Assembly (NCBI GenBank): GCA_012934845.2
Contig: WNNJ02002694.1
Span: 248,001-312,000, forward strand
Length of the DNA stretch: 64,000 bases
Origin: Pomphorhynchus laevis
Lineage: Eukaryota; Acanthocephala; Palaeacanthocephala; Echinorhynchida; Pomphorhynchidae
Reading direction: 5' to 3'
Under the pieces are notes generated by a model that was given only the letters and a program-made list of their open reading frames with translations, searched no databases and was not told the DNA's origin. Shown piece after piece: positions 11,801-23,689 of this stretch (its first letter is position 1; each line of letters opens with the position of its first letter). A program made the position numbers and the translations under genes.

Positions 11801-14800
11801 GGAAGCTGGTCTAATAAATTTTGCTTATGAATTGTTCTTGGAGTCATTGACAACTTTAAACAGTTGTCGATGGTATACTTTGGATGATCGGGAGGGTAGT
11901 TTTGAACGCCTTGAACGTTCTCTTGAACATTCTTTGCTGAATGTTCTCAATTCGATGGGTGTTTTGCGTTTTTACATTGATCATGTCGAAGTCAACCTCC
12001 AGAGATTCATAGGTTACGATTGTGATGAACTAATTGTCTAGGGCCGTGGTGACACTGTCTATGTTCATGGAGAAATCAACGTAGGATCTATCGACGATGC
12101 AGATTAACGATCCGGAGACTTTTCTGATTACAGAATCGAAACTGAAAACGAATGTGATGATGCTCTTACTGATAGCAGAACTGGAAACGACAGTGATGAA
12201 GATTGTGAGGGCACCTGGGCTTTAAGTTCTGGGGTTGACACTGTGGATGCCTTTAATATTGTTGGTGTAATTGATGTTCTGTCACATAACAGTAGCAATT
12301 ACTTCAACGGTTATGGGAATAACTACCTTGCGACTATAACGCTGATGGAGGACAACAACGATTCTGGAAATTACCACTGCTGTAGTGTGGAAAAAACAAT
12401 GGTTCTACAGAGGCTCGTAGCTTCCGGTTGTGGTTGTTTCTCTGATACAGTAACGTGTTAGAAATTCAAAAGAAAATAAACCTTACTACAAAGCAAACTC
12501 AGTGTCACTAAACTTCTCTGCTAAGTTCCGAAGGTGCCTCATTTGTGATTGCCTTGGTTGCGGTGTGGAGTTCAGAAGCATCAGTCCTTTAAGAAGACGG
12601 GCAGTGGAAGGCTCCTTCAGACTAGAAGAACAAAGCTTTGAAGAAGAGGATGTGTTTCGAACAGAAGGGAGGTATGGAGATCATGCGATAAGACCGCTGG
12701 CCTCCGTCTGCTAGAATCCTCTCCTTATGTGGTACTAATCATTCGATTTTGCTTATATACTCCAATTTTTGACAAATGTTTTCCACATACGTTTGTGTTT
12801 TTAATAAAATCTTTATTATTATATAAAAAAATCCAGTATGTTTAAACGTAAGATATTAGACACGTTTTATATTAATAAACTAAGGGATAACTTAATGGTT
12901 GGTAATAAAGCTGACTTGACCTTAAAATTAATATAAACGAAAGTCTTTAATTATAACAAAAAAATATTTTGGTGGTTCACAATGCACTTTAATACAGCAG
13001 TCATATTCTTAATGTAATCATATAAAGCTAATATTAAATTAGTGAAAACGAGTTATCAAAATCGTACAATTAATGTCATTAGATTTTGTTAAATAGATTT
13101 TAATTTATAGGCACTGGTACAAATGCATGCTATGTGGAACAACTGGATCGTGTAGAAAAATGGAATCCTGATGAAATGGAACCACCGCAAGTAGGTCGTT
13201 TTGAGTTTGTAAATCAGTTTGCATTTAAACTTATTTAAATTATATACAATAATACAATATAGAATATATTTTGTGGTGAACCTGGTCTACACTAGTTATA
13301 ATGTGATAATCATTGATTATTATTTATAGAAATGCACGTTATTGTCTTTATTGCATTCATATATAATTATATAACAAATATTAAGTTTGTAGTTATTTGG
13401 TTATAAAATAACCTTTGTGAAGAGAACAAGCTCTAAATGCAATACTCATGCAATATTTTATAAGATAATTAAGATATTATGTTAAATAATGAGATCAGCT
13501 AACTGAGCCTAGTCATTTTATATTATTTATAAATTAAAAATGATGCTAAATAAGAGTTTTATAATTAAATAATAAATAATTAAATAATTACAAATAGTTA
13601 ATAATTGTTATATAATATTTTATATAATTTATATCAAGTTCAAACTTTAAATTGAACCTTCAATATTTTATTTAATCGGTTTACGTCTAAACTTAAAATC
13701 AGTTTAAATTATTTTACATTTAAACTGATTTAAATTGTCTTTTGAAATGAGCCGTAATGTATTTGTTAAATAAAGTATTGATTACTGCTTCAGCTGGAAT
13801 CATTTGAATTTGGATAAAATTCGTTTCGTAACTTTGATATACAAATTCATAGATTACATTTTTAAATAAAAATCAAAAAATATCAAGGAGTACATTGCTC
13901 ATGGAGATAAGACATGGACATGGGCCACCAAAAGAGATCTGATATAATGTGTTTGTAATAAAATGAGTTGTGTCGTGTTATTTTCTCAATATATGCTAAA
14001 CGTTAAAGTGAAATATTTATTTTAATTCGATTTTTTAATTCGACTTTTTTAATTCCAATCCAATAATCAATATGTTTTATATCAAGTTCAAACTTTAAAT
14101 TGAACCTTCAATATTTTATTTAATCGGTTTACGTCTAAACTTAAAATCAGTTTAAATTATTTTACATTTAAACTGATTTAAATTGTCTTTTGAAATGAGC
14201 CGTAATGTATTTGTTAAATAAAGTATTAATTACTGCTTCAGCTGGAATCATTTGAATTTGGATAAAATTCGTTTCGTAACTTTGATATACAAATTCATAG
14301 ATTACATTTTTAAATAAAAATCAAAAAATATCAAGGAGTACATTGCTCATGGAGATAAGACATGGACATGGGCCACCAAAAGAGATCTGATATAATGTGT
14401 TTGTAATAAAATGAGTTGTGTCGTGTTATTTTCTCAATATATGCTAAACGTTAAAGTGAAATATTTATTTTAATTCGATTTTTTAATTCGACTTTTTTAA
14501 TTCCAATCCATTATGTTTCAATCTATTTGCATAAATACGGGTGGCGAAAATAAATCTAAATGATTTATTTTAATTTTCGAAATAGATTTTTAACAAAACT
14601 TAGCATAAATCTAATTTCAATCCTACGTAGAAATTAATTTTAAATCATTAATTTAAATTTTTGATTTATTAAAAATTAATAATTAAATATTTATTTTATT
14701 AATTAATAAAATTAATTAATAAAATTAATTAATCTAAATGACGTTGTTTAATAGATGAAATACATCAAAATATTTAATTGAAAAAATAAAACAACATTGG

Positions 14801-17800
14801 AATCCAATGTTGTTTCAAATTTAATTAAAAAATTAAATTTAATTAATAATTAATGTTTTATGTAAAAATGTAATAAATTTTCATTTTAAATAATTTTTAT
14901 CAAATGCAAATGTTTCTCGAATTCAGAATAGATAAATTAATAATTTTTGCCAATTTATAATTATTTAATAATTACTAAAATTATTAAAATTATTAAGGAT
15001 AATTCAATATTTATCAAACATATCGCAAAGTGAGATAGACTGCTTACAATGCAAATAGACATTCTAAAATTAAAAGTCACTTAACGATTCTTGTTCTCCA
15101 TTATTTGCAATGACTTAATCTTGCTTCCTGTATATATGATCGTTATCGCATGGAACACGCTTTTGCAAAATAATAAAAACTGATTTTAAGTTCTCGAGGA
15201 TTACCATTCCACATTAGTGTAAACTGGCAAACGAATGACATGCATTTACACTTAATCATTCATTGAATAAATTTGTTAAGGGACTATTTTGTATATTTAT
15301 AATTAATAAATTGATTTTAAGTATTTTGATTTTTTGTGATAAGAGACATTTTAACAATTTTGTAGAAATAAGAGTGTATTCTCTCTTTATGTATCTTAAT
15401 AAGAAGACAATTTTTAACGTGAAACGAAACAAAATATTCTAAATTAAGAATACAGAAAAATCAAACATATATTATCTCATTGTACTATATTTATCAAGAT
15501 TATTTATTAAGATTATAATAAATACAGAATGGGGCGCTTTCGGCGATCACGGCTGCCTAGAATTTTTGCGAACAAAATACGATATTGATGTTGACAATGC
15601 ATCCGTTAATCCCGGCAAGCAATAGTAGGTTAAATTTAAAGATTTAAAATTGTACTGATTTATTAATTATTATACAAAACGTAATATATTGAAATATAAT
15701 TAAGGATTTAAAAATATCTTTATCATATTATTGCCAATATGTAAACAATATGTGCGAATTACAGTTATAATTTTTTATACTGATTTTTATACTGATAAGC
15801 GATTTAATTGATGATGTAATATGAATACGTGTAACATAATAATTTTGGTTCTTAATTAGAACACCACATAAACATCAAATTTATTGGGTGAATGGATGTT
15901 CAATGCAATTGCATTCAGCGATTTCATAATAAAAACGTTTAAAATATTAGAAATATGTGTGCCTAATATTACTTATCGGAAATATTAATAATTAAAACAG
16001 TGTTTTTCTTAAAATAGTAAAATATGTGGGGATATAGTAAAATATTGGTGATAAAATAATCCACAAATTGTTATTTTGATAAACTATTTATTAATAAATA
16101 GTTATTTAATTTATATAAATGAGGGTAAAATTAGTTATTCTACACTGTGATGTGGACACAAATTTCAGTGTCCACATCACAGTGCTCTCTATACAAGTGG
16201 GTGTGCTTGCAGTGTTCTCTCCATATACAAGGGGTGTTTATATTTGCAATAAGCATGAATATTTTAGTAAAATATCAGTAAAGATTGTGAAATTTTAATT
16301 AAAAAGTTGGCGATAAGGTATATTTAAATTATTTACTAATAATAGACAGCACACTTTAAATATTCAAACCATAGATACTTAATTTTAGTTATTGGTTTTT
16401 TTAAATTAAAGTAATTAACTAAAATATTAATTATTATTTTCCTTATTATGTCGATAATCAATTATTGTTTAATTTAGATAAATTATTTATCTTTATTTTT
16501 AAATATGTATAAATAATAAAGATGAAATTATTGTTCAACTTTGCAAATTAAAGATAAGCGTCAATATGATTGGAAAATCGAAATACTTTATTAAAAAATA
16601 AATTTAAAAAATATTTATTTATTTAATTTTAGAAGGAAAATAAATTAAACTGAAATGTATGATAACACATAAAAGAAACTTAATATCATAATTAAATTAA
16701 TTAATAATTAAATAATGCATTATGTAAAATGTGTGAAAATCAAATTATATAATTGTATTAGCGCTTAAATTAATGTAGCTCAATGCTATGCAGTAGTCAG
16801 TTTCTGATTCCGAAATGAAACAAGAAATGTATAAGACTTATTGAATTAAATGTTATTTTTTTACGTTAATTAAGAACAAAATAACACAAATATTTAAATA
16901 ATACCAAAACAAATATTATATTTCTGTATTATAGCTATGAATAAAGCTTATGAATTTTGTATCAAATGCTATTTAAAGCTATTTCTATGTACTAAATTGA
17001 TAAAGCCGTCAAAATTGCACAATTATCATAATTGTGTATTAAGTTTCGAAAAAATGATTTCCGGAATGTACCTTGGTGAATTAGCAAGACTGATTCTTTT
17101 GGATCTTATTGAGAAGCAATTGCTATTTCCTGGTTTGTTACAGCGTAGCCCTGGTAAAATCGGTGATTTACGTGAAATGTTTACACCTGGCGGATTTTAC
17201 AGTCGTTATGTTTCTGATATCGAGCAGGATGAAGGTATAAAAATTATGAATTAAGCAATAAAACTTTCATTGTTGTTTAACATTGTCAATTTCACACCAT
17301 TTACAAATCAGTGTATTTTAATATTAGTCACTTATTGCATTTTGGGGAAAGTAGACAATTGTCTGTACTTTTAATTGTTCTTTTTGTCATGCTTAGTTAT
17401 ATGATCAATACGATTATTCTAGATTCACAGTCACATAAAAGCTATATCAGTAAGCAAAGAAGCTGTTATTGTAATAGCCTCAAGAATAATATATATCATT
17501 AATTTGTAATCATACGTTTCTTATATTTTAAAATTAAACTTGAGTCGTTCCAACATTATTTATCACAAATATTAACTAAAAATGGTACATGAAACAATTT
17601 TTAAAAATAAAGCTTAATATTTGTCACAATTTTCGTTCAGAATTTTTGGTCCAAAAATACTGTTCAATCTATTTGAACAAACAATTTTTATACGATCAGT
17701 GCAATTCTTCCAGATCGGGAGTTAGATATCTGTTAGATAATGATGTGATTTCTTAACCCAGTCAAAACATTTTCAATTTGTATACGAATCTTCTTTTCAC

Positions 17801-20800
17801 ATTTATGAGAACACACATTCATTTGCTGACAAAATGTTTCCTATCACCTTCGCATTTTATGTAACATATTTTGGAAATATTGAAAAACAGTTCACAATTT
17901 TGAAAAACAAAATTGTGAATCCCAAGTATATATCAAGCTTACACAGCTTGCACACTGTGATAGATGGATCTGATATTCATTATTAGTATTAGGATACCGT
18001 GCTTATTAGTGTTCTTTGATACCGTACTCATCTGTAACTTGTATTCTAAGCAAATTACTTTTTGAATTTATAAATTGTATAGTCGCTGTTGAGCAGTTAG
18101 CACAGCCTTCAATTTATATTTATACATATATTTTATATTTTATTGTTTATAATTTATGGTCGATAATTTCAGAAATTACTCGTGTCCAAAGAAACTTCTG
18201 TTTCAAATAAAATCAACACTTCAAATTTATATTGACAAATATGCTTTACAAAATATAAAATTTGGATATTATTAGACTAATAATTCTCAAAACTAATTTC
18301 ATTAATAAATTAAAACAAATAAATAAAGGTTGAATTATTAAATGTCATTAATATATCACCTACAACTAAATCTCAGGTAAGATCAACAAATGCATGTGTT
18401 GATAGAAGATCTAAGCTTAAATCAGGGTAATTGAAAGGTATGAATGAATGTGATACAACTCAAGGTTGATAATTCGCACGACTAGATTTATAACAAAAAC
18501 GGATTTGACAAAAACGGATTCTTTATTGGCACTAAAGAATCTATACATAATTTTAATTATAAATTCCAAATTATATGTATAAAATTATGAATATATAAAT
18601 AATTTTAAATTTAAGTTAAAACTTTATAAATAAATTTTAGTTATTATTAAAATTATATATGATTTTAATTTATATAACATTTTAAATAAAAATTTTAAAT
18701 TTACATTATATATTGCACAAACAACTCAAGGTTAATAATTCGAATGACTAGATTTATAACAAATCAGCTAAGATAACTGAGTCTAAGTATTTTATACTAT
18801 ATATAAATTAAAAATAAAGATAAATAATAAATAATTATATAAGATTTTTACAATGTATATTTATGTCAACTTAAAATTTTAAATTGAAATGTAGAAGTCA
18901 ATTTTTATGAATTGACTAATAAATAACAGACGATGTATGAGAATAAGGATTAGAGGTCATTAGAAGGAACTGCAATGTTATAAGGTTTCAGCCCCTATTC
19001 CTCGACCTTACACAGCAGCTGGTCCTAATACGCTCTAATGACGTATTTCCTCTGATAAAATTCGATTATCTAGTGTATCTTATTCTAATACAAGTATTGT
19101 TTTATTATCCATCAATAAAAATTTCGCTAAATGATTTAAATTTATATTTAATAATATTTTGTTGATTTACAAAGTATATAAAACGGATTTGATTTTCAAA
19201 AATGAAGTCTATATTTTTAAATAATTGACATTGGAAGACTCTATAATAGAATTAATAATGCTATTTCTCGTTTAAAGGACTAAAATTCAATGAAACAAAG
19301 AAAAAATTGGAGGATTTAGGTTTCGATAATCCTACATATGAAGATTGTGCTATTGTTCGAAATGTATGTAAGCATGTCTCTTATCGTGCGGCTCTTCTAT
19401 CGGCAGCAGGTATTCTTGATGCTAGTTTAAAGTATTTTATTTGAAATTGATTAGCTATTGCCGTTTTAATTAATCGTATAAACAAGCCCCATGTTACTGT
19501 TGGTGTTGATGGCTCATTATACAGATATCATCCTCGATTTAAGACAAATCTTGAGATTGCTCTTTCAAGATTAGTCGACAGAAATATCAAAGTAAGTCTT
19601 GAAAATATCCATTTCTTTAATTATTGAATAGATACGAAGAATGTAAAATTGTTCAATAATTTTTTTTATTTAATTTCGATAACTCATGTTTTATCATCCT
19701 CAAGAATCAAAAAGAGTTTCAAATAAATCAACTACTTTATTTTCTGTAGATAATAGTAGAGTTAGCGAAATATTGTAAAGAATCTATGGAATAAAATAAT
19801 TTTACTTTTTCATTCCTAAACGTTTACTAGAATCTAAGTGTTCTAAAATATATAATATAATGTAAAATATAATTTTAATACATATCTATATAGATAGCTA
19901 ATCAATTTATTTATATTAATATATAATATAACCATTATAATAAATAAGGAATCGTGTTATATTCTACAAACTCGTGTTGGAGTTTAGAACTCATTTTAAT
20001 ATGATATATCAGAATAAAAATGTAAAATAAACACCATCGCCTATATATTATTTATATTATTGTTATATATTATATAATATATATAATAATATTGCGCAGT
20101 ATTCAATATTCAAAATATTTTAGAAGTGCGTTATGTTGGTTAGCAAGACTTAAAATACGTGGAACTTGCATATTGAAACCAAATATATGTGGAACTTACA
20201 ATAATAATTTTTTGGGCTACGAACATTTTTGGTAAACGCTAAAAATATCAAAAGTATCTTTAAATGTAATTTTACATATTGGAACCACAAATATGTGGTT
20301 TTAAAATATGTGGAACTTACAATAATGCATTAATAATAATTAATAATAATTAATAATTATTAATAATAATTAATTAATACTTATTAATTATTAATGACTA
20401 ATAATTAATCATAAATTATTATTAATCATTAATGTATTATTTAACTTACACTAATTAAGTTCCACAAATATGTGGAATTTACAAAAGCATGGACATAAGC
20501 ATGAACTATGAACATCCGATCAGTAAGGCAAGAATTATAAGCATTTCGAGTACGGCTAACTCAGTCACAAATATAAACTTACCGAAAAACTGTAGATGTT
20601 AAAGCATTTGTTATCGTACCATTTTATGGGTATTTGGCGGAATTATAAATTCAACTAGTCCCAACATCGTAATGTAAGCCTGAATAAACGGTTGTAATTA
20701 ACTCTTTAACAACAGATGAAGGTAAAGAGTAAAATGTAAAACATATTCTTAATGGCATCGTTGTTGTTTGCTTCACTACTTGATGGATGTTCGTCACTGT

Positions 20801-21949
20801 CAATGTTAATTTTGTCGCGTCCCATTTTAAGTACATTAGTTGATGCCGTATGCAAAGATACAGGCTTCGACAAGCTCACTATGGGATCATTTGTTGATGA
20901 TCGTTCCGTCATTGATTTTTTCGAAGAATGAAAACTTTGTTGCAAATCTGTCCAAGCAAATCGGCTTTAAATTTCTTGTCCCAAGGCGACAATTGTTTCT
21001 TCTCATCTCTCTTGATGACAGTTTCATTTTAACTATCAAAATCGACCATACTATTGTGAGGCTGAGGAATTTCGCCGATATGCACATAAACATTTAATGA
21101 TTGTTTTGACTGATCAGTATTTTTTAAGTGTTCTGGGTTGATGCCATTGCCTTATCATTGATCGACAATTTACTTGGTTCAAGGGGTATAACTGAATATT
21201 AAATGGGGTATAACTGATTACCTGGGTTCAAGGGGTATAATTGAATATTCTTGGTTCAAGGGGTATAACTGATTCTTCGTCATTCAAATATTTTGATTGA
21301 AATTTGTCGTAAACGGGTAAACTTACCTTCCACAGCAAATGTATTGTCATTTGCGCATTTTGAATACCGCGCAATAAGTGAATTACAGCATCCGTATGTA
21401 TATTTTACTGACAGCTTTTTATTGAAACAAGCGTCCGGCTCGAAGAGGCGTTTCCTGGAGGTCATAATCAAAAACCAATATTGGAAGCTGGTCGAGTGAA
21501 GCTAACATGGCTTTGGGGTTGCTCCTTATTAGTTTGATGGATATGCTCTGATATAACCATGTGACCGTCACAGCGTATCCGATTCCGCTTGTCCGACTTA
21601 TATTATTCGCAACAGATAAAGGGTTGATTACCTATTATCTTATTGTTATTGTGGATATAGTTGGAATTCTTTCAAATTGTGGGAATTGAAGCGCAAGTTA
21701 ACGTGATTGAAATTTTTAATGACATAATTTCCTGTCAGATCATGTAATACAGATTCAGTCTTTGTATTTTTAATTTTTATTGGAATAGGCATTTTTAATG
21801 TGTTGAATTTGTTTTAGTACCGTGTTGTATTGAGCGAAGACGGAAGTGGGAAAGGAGCTGCATTGGTAGCCGCTGTTGCCGATCGTGTGAATAATGCCAG
21901 ATCGAGGAAGGTGTCAATTGATGAAGGCATATCTTCCAATAATTTATAA
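8731..21949 (+). CDS. Hexokinase, nine coding exons, 522 aa
   Basis: ATP-dependent phosphorylation of glucose and other hexoses, the first step of glycolysis. Nine exons join in phase to 1569 bp (522 aa plus stop), about the size of a single-domain (about 50 kDa) animal hexokinase with an extra N-terminus. Visible family motifs in order: [13 protein letters not shown] (phosphate loop 1, about residue 112), the signature [14 protein letters not shown]...WTKGF (about 180-206), [12 protein letters not shown] with catalytic Asp about 240, [49 protein letters not shown], and [19 protein letters not shown] near the C-terminus. Introns are 1632, 49, 1915, 2321, 1419, 2043, 45 and 2226 bp. The first 52 residues lack the usual cytosolic leader and contain a hydrophobic run. 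Part of exons 2-3 is duplicated in inverse orientation at 2271-2778. Confidence 0.93.
9233..9475. mobile_element. MITE-like element in hexokinase intron 1
   Basis: Inverted ends of about 45 bp: ACACAAGGGCTAAGTTTTCG near 9236 and the reverse complement of GCTTAGCCCTTGTATTGTGT near 9467, both continuing through (T/A)AAAAGCCTTCTT. The interior is a run of TATCTTAGAT / ATATCTTTATAT words. No coding capacity. It fits a short non-autonomous DNA transposon. Confidence 0.7.
9480..10518. other. Rest of hexokinase intron 1
   Basis: No gene. A + strand stretch near 9830-9900 translates to [15 protein letters not shown], which faintly resembles the 'W..VLFSDE' block of Tc1-type transposases. It is too short to call an element. 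Confidence 0.35.
10519..10824 (+). CDS. Hexokinase coding exon 2
   Basis: 306 bp between TTTAATTTAG and GTAAGT, phase 0 at both ends. It encodes [15 protein letters not shown], the helical segment [22 protein letters not shown] and the phosphate-binding [13 protein letters not shown]. The sequence runs on smoothly from exon 1 (…EHRDE|IESLLQ…). Confidence 0.95.
10874..11195 (+). CDS. Hexokinase coding exon 3
   Basis: 322 bp after a 49-bp intron (acceptor TTTTTTTAG; donor G|GTAAGT, phase 1). It holds the PROSITE-type hexokinase signature [20 protein letters not shown] and the catalytic [12 protein letters not shown]. Confidence 0.95.
11635..13050. repeat. 1.4-kb segment flanked by about 85-bp direct repeats (hexokinase intron 3)
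   Basis: 11635-11725 and 12965-13050 are close direct copies (TTGGTGGTTCACAATGCACT, then AATAC(C/A)GCAGTCATAT, then CTTAATGTAATCATATA). Between them lies DNA that is less AT-rich than the flanking intron and contains several reading frames. The arrangement could be a duplication that trapped foreign sequence, or an element with short direct terminal repeats. No family was recognised. Confidence 0.65.
11796..12714 (+). pseudogene. Unrecognised broken coding-like region inside the direct-repeat segment
   Basis: From 11796 to 12461 one frame stays open apart from two stops, near 12041 and 12106. The first part encodes [20 protein letters not shown]… and the last part an acidic, Asn/Asp/Gly-rich stretch including [21 protein letters not shown] separate frame follows at 12502-12714 with [13 protein letters not shown]. 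Composition and absence of AT drift suggest former coding sequence, but I recognise no domain, and it lies wholly within a hexokinase intron. It could be cargo of an unidentified element. Confidence 0.35.
13111..13190 (+). CDS. Hexokinase coding exon 4
   Basis: 80 bp after TTTATAG, completing the Gly of [18 protein letters not shown] and ending …MEPPQ before GTAGGT (phase 0). Confidence 0.93.
13191..13629. other. Hexokinase intron 4, AT-rich, nothing recognised
   Basis: No motif or repeat apart from simple AT runs. Confidence 0.45.
13630..14512. repeat. Tandem duplication, 448-bp period, in hexokinase intron 4
   Basis: Copy 1 (13630 to about 14062) and copy 2 (14078 to about 14510) agree almost base for base, starting at TATATCAAGTTCAAACTTTA. 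The only difference noticed is AGTATTGATTACTG (about 13775) against AGTATTAATTACTG (about 14223). The duplication is therefore recent. Confidence 0.92.
14513..15511. other. Hexokinase intron 4, remaining part
   Basis: Very AT-rich (runs of TTAATTAATAAAATTAATTA near 14700). Nothing recognised. Confidence 0.45.
15512..15624 (+). CDS. Hexokinase coding exon 5
   Basis: 113 bp encoding [20 protein letters not shown]…NPGKQ, ending in phase 2 (TA|GTAGGT). The acceptor is TTTATTAAG. The junction makes Tyr with the next exon, giving GKQYFEKMISG. Confidence 0.9.
15625..17043. other. Hexokinase intron 5
   Basis: AT-rich. Besides the hairpin at 16143-16185, nothing was recognised. Confidence 0.45.
16143..16185. 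repeat. Perfect 17-bp hairpin
   Basis: CACTGTGATGTGGACAC is followed after nine bases by its exact reverse complement GTGTCCACATCACAGTG. A related CACAGTG…CTCTCTAT string occurs near 9094-9112, so this may be the end of a small dispersed element. Confidence 0.75.
17044..17234 (+). CDS. Hexokinase coding exon 6
   Basis: 191 bp from the acceptor GTATTAAG to donor G|GTATAA (phase 1). It encodes [20 protein letters not shown]…LLFPG and …SDIEQDEG. The open frame upstream of 17044 (16937-17043) is intronic read-through. Confidence 0.92.
17235..19277. other. Hexokinase intron 6
   Basis: AT-rich, with a small hairpin TTCACAATTTTG/CAAAATTGTGAA near 17890-17919. Short frames at 17311-17502 and 18016-18210 carry no motifs. 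Confidence 0.45.
19278..19409 (+). CDS. Hexokinase coding exon 7
   Basis: 132 bp, acceptor TTTAAAG, donor G|GTATTC. It encodes [20 protein letters not shown] and [20 protein letters not shown], matching the helix before the C-terminal glucose-binding block. Confidence 0.92.
19455..19591 (+). CDS. Hexokinase coding exon 8
   Basis: 137 bp after a 45-bp intron (acceptor TTGATTAG, donor AAA|GTAAGT). It encodes [20 protein letters not shown] and [20 protein letters not shown]. Confidence 0.93.
19592..20640. other. Hexokinase intron 8, first part, with an AT inverted repeat
   Basis: ATGTGGAACTTACAATAAT recurs near 20196 and 20310, and its inverse (AAGTTCCACAAATATGTGG) stands near 20458. These flank a TTAATAATAA-rich core, so about 20295-20480 can fold back. 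No coding sequence. Confidence 0.5.
20640..21110 (-). pseudogene. Unrecognised coding-like remnant in hexokinase intron 8
   Basis: Locally higher GC with overlapping - strand frames. One reads [20 protein letters not shown]…; another frame of the same strand reads [20 protein letters not shown]. Neighbouring pieces in different frames look like one decayed coding sequence, but I cannot assign a family. Shadow frames exist on the + strand. Confidence 0.25.
21175..21275. repeat. Short tandem repeat around AAGGGGTATAACTGA
   Basis: GGTTCAAGGGGTATAA(C/T)TGA occurs three times and a shortened ATGGGGTATAACTGA once, spaced 27-40 bp apart. Confidence 0.75.
21470..21612. repeat. Dispersed repeat, copy 1
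   Basis: It shares CAATATTGGAAGCTG(G/A)TCG, AGTGAAGCTA(A/G)CATG and GTGACCGTCACAGCGTATCC, then TCGCTTGTCC-like and ATATTATTCG words, with 43320-43470 in the same order and orientation. Family unknown; it could be a SINE or LINE tail. Confidence 0.75.
21818..21949 (+). CDS. Hexokinase coding exon 9 (terminal)
   Basis: 132 bp after TTGTTTTAG. It encodes [20 protein letters not shown] (the adenosine-binding GSGKGAA loop) and a hydrophilic tail, ending at TAA 21947-21949. Confidence 0.93.
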   Translation, partial: YRVVLSEDGSGKGAALVAAVADRVNNARSRKVSIDEGISSNNL

Positions 21950-23150
21950 AATTGTTATACAATCAATCATTAATCAAGACCAAATGGATTTTAAGCGTAT
22001 TTCTCCGTATTTTTTGAAAATCAAAATCTATTCAATACAATAATATTCTTGGTAGTTTTTTGCTGTACATATTGCTATTTACAAAAATGTCAAAAGTACA
22101 AAAAACATTTAAAATATAATTAAAGGTTTACTTTCATTATTTTAGCATGTTAAAATCACTGCTAAATTTCTAATAAATTTACGTGGAAATAACAATAAAG
22201 AAATAGAAAAATTTATTTTAAATTTAATCATTTGAAGATTAAAATTTGGTAAATTTTAAAAATTTTAAAAATTTTAGGCAACTGTTCGATGGTAAAATAA
22301 ATCTGCAGGATAAACGTATATTTAACAATACACTAGACATTTTAAGACCCTATTAGTTTAAACTTATAAATAGAAAATTCCAGTTTGAGATAATTGTATT
22401 GCCTTAGAGTAAATAAATCACTTGTTATTACCCGATTCGTTGTGCTGGGTCAAGGAATACGGTCCGAAACCTGATAGGCAGTTCGTTTTGAATATTTGTT
22501 CATTCCGATAAATAAAATATTAAATAAAAATGTGGAATATTAATTGATTGAAACTGCAAATTAATAGTGTAAATAAATTTACAATATTTTATAGTTTGGT
22601 ATCTATAGCTCATTATTTGTAAGATATTATTTAGTCGGTAAGTAGTAATCTTCATAAATTTAGTTTCTGAATTGAATTGTTCGCATTTAGGTATTATGTT
22701 ATTATTCCGACAGGTTTTCAGGAACTTGATGGACAGTAGTGTACTAGCCTTTCTTTTTTTCCATTCGAATTAATTTTCTTATTAGTTGTAAGCAGCCTTT
22801 CCATACTGCTTCTTAATATCGCTCAGAATTGCATTCGAGACACATTTAATCTTAATATGACGAGTCATGCCTAAGAAAATACAAATTGTTTTACAAGCAA
22901 TATTTCGGCTGTTCGAGCAGCCGTCTTCAAGGGATATGAAATTACAATTTCAGATGACAATTTTTAATTTTTTTAAATTACAATTTTATAACTTTTAGTA
23001 CTAAAGTTATACGAAAAACAAATTAGTGCAAAAACTCGAGAACCCGGGATCGCTCAGCCGTAGATGGAGTAGATCTTAACACCTCCCTGAGTACCTTTGT
23101 CATACGTGTGCTGACATTTTGAGAGGGAAATTTGGGGATTTAGATCGATT
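21950..23150. other. Intergenic DNA after hexokinase
   Basis: Contains the hexokinase 3' region. No clear polyadenylation signal could be assigned. The segment from about 22900 is less AT-rich and probably belongs to the Penelope-like relic's 3' side. Confidence 0.4.
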
Positions 23151-23462
23151 TATTTCCCTTCAGTCTTGTTGTTATTTATGTATACCGACTCTAGTACTAG
23201 TTTGTGATTTAGCCTATGTTCTCTTGGTACCGTTGCCGCCTTCTCAAACGCAATTCTATGATCGATGAAAATGACGTCATTAAATAGGGCAGGCGAAGTG
23301 TTATGTTGTTTTAACCATAATTATGTTGATAGATTCTCTTAACAAGATCCTGTTTGGTCTGACCAACATATATTATATTACAATCAGCACAAGGTATAGC
23401 ATACACGACGCTACTGTCTTGTTTGTGAGGCTTGCGTATGAAAATCCCGTTTAGAATTACAC
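23151..23462 (-). mobile_element. Penelope-like element relic (GIY-YIG domain)
   Basis: On the - strand a frame reads SSVVYAIPCADCNIIYVGQT then KQDLVKRIYQH, the hallmark start of the GIY-YIG endonuclease domain that follows the reverse transcriptase in Penelope-like elements (VY.IPC.DC...Y.GQT). After one frame change it continues with FNDVIFIDHRIAFEKAATV and LNHKLVLESVYINNNKTEGK, matching the 'H.FDWENVKIL' and 'R...E...I' end of that domain, and stops at 23151. No RT portion was recognised upstream (about 23463-23690), so this is a truncated, dead 3' piece. Confidence 0.8.
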
Positions 23463-23689
23463 CTATCTTATAATAAACATTAAACTACCTGTCATTATTA
23501 CGTTCAGGCATACTAATCAAACCATTAAACGGATACTAAACATTTGATCGATAACCTGACTTATTCAAGGTAAAAGCAGCATATGCCCAATGATCGAAAG
23601 CCGTCGCAGAAACACAATAATAGTTGGCAATAATCTTCCAAATAAATTGAGAAGTCCGTAGATTTCGAAGAGCAAACCGATAATCGCCT

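Noticed and set aside
16937-17043. N-terminal part of the 105-codon frame over hexokinase exon 6
   Set aside because: Intronic read-through; the acceptor at 17041-17043 and the phase with exon 5 define the exon start.
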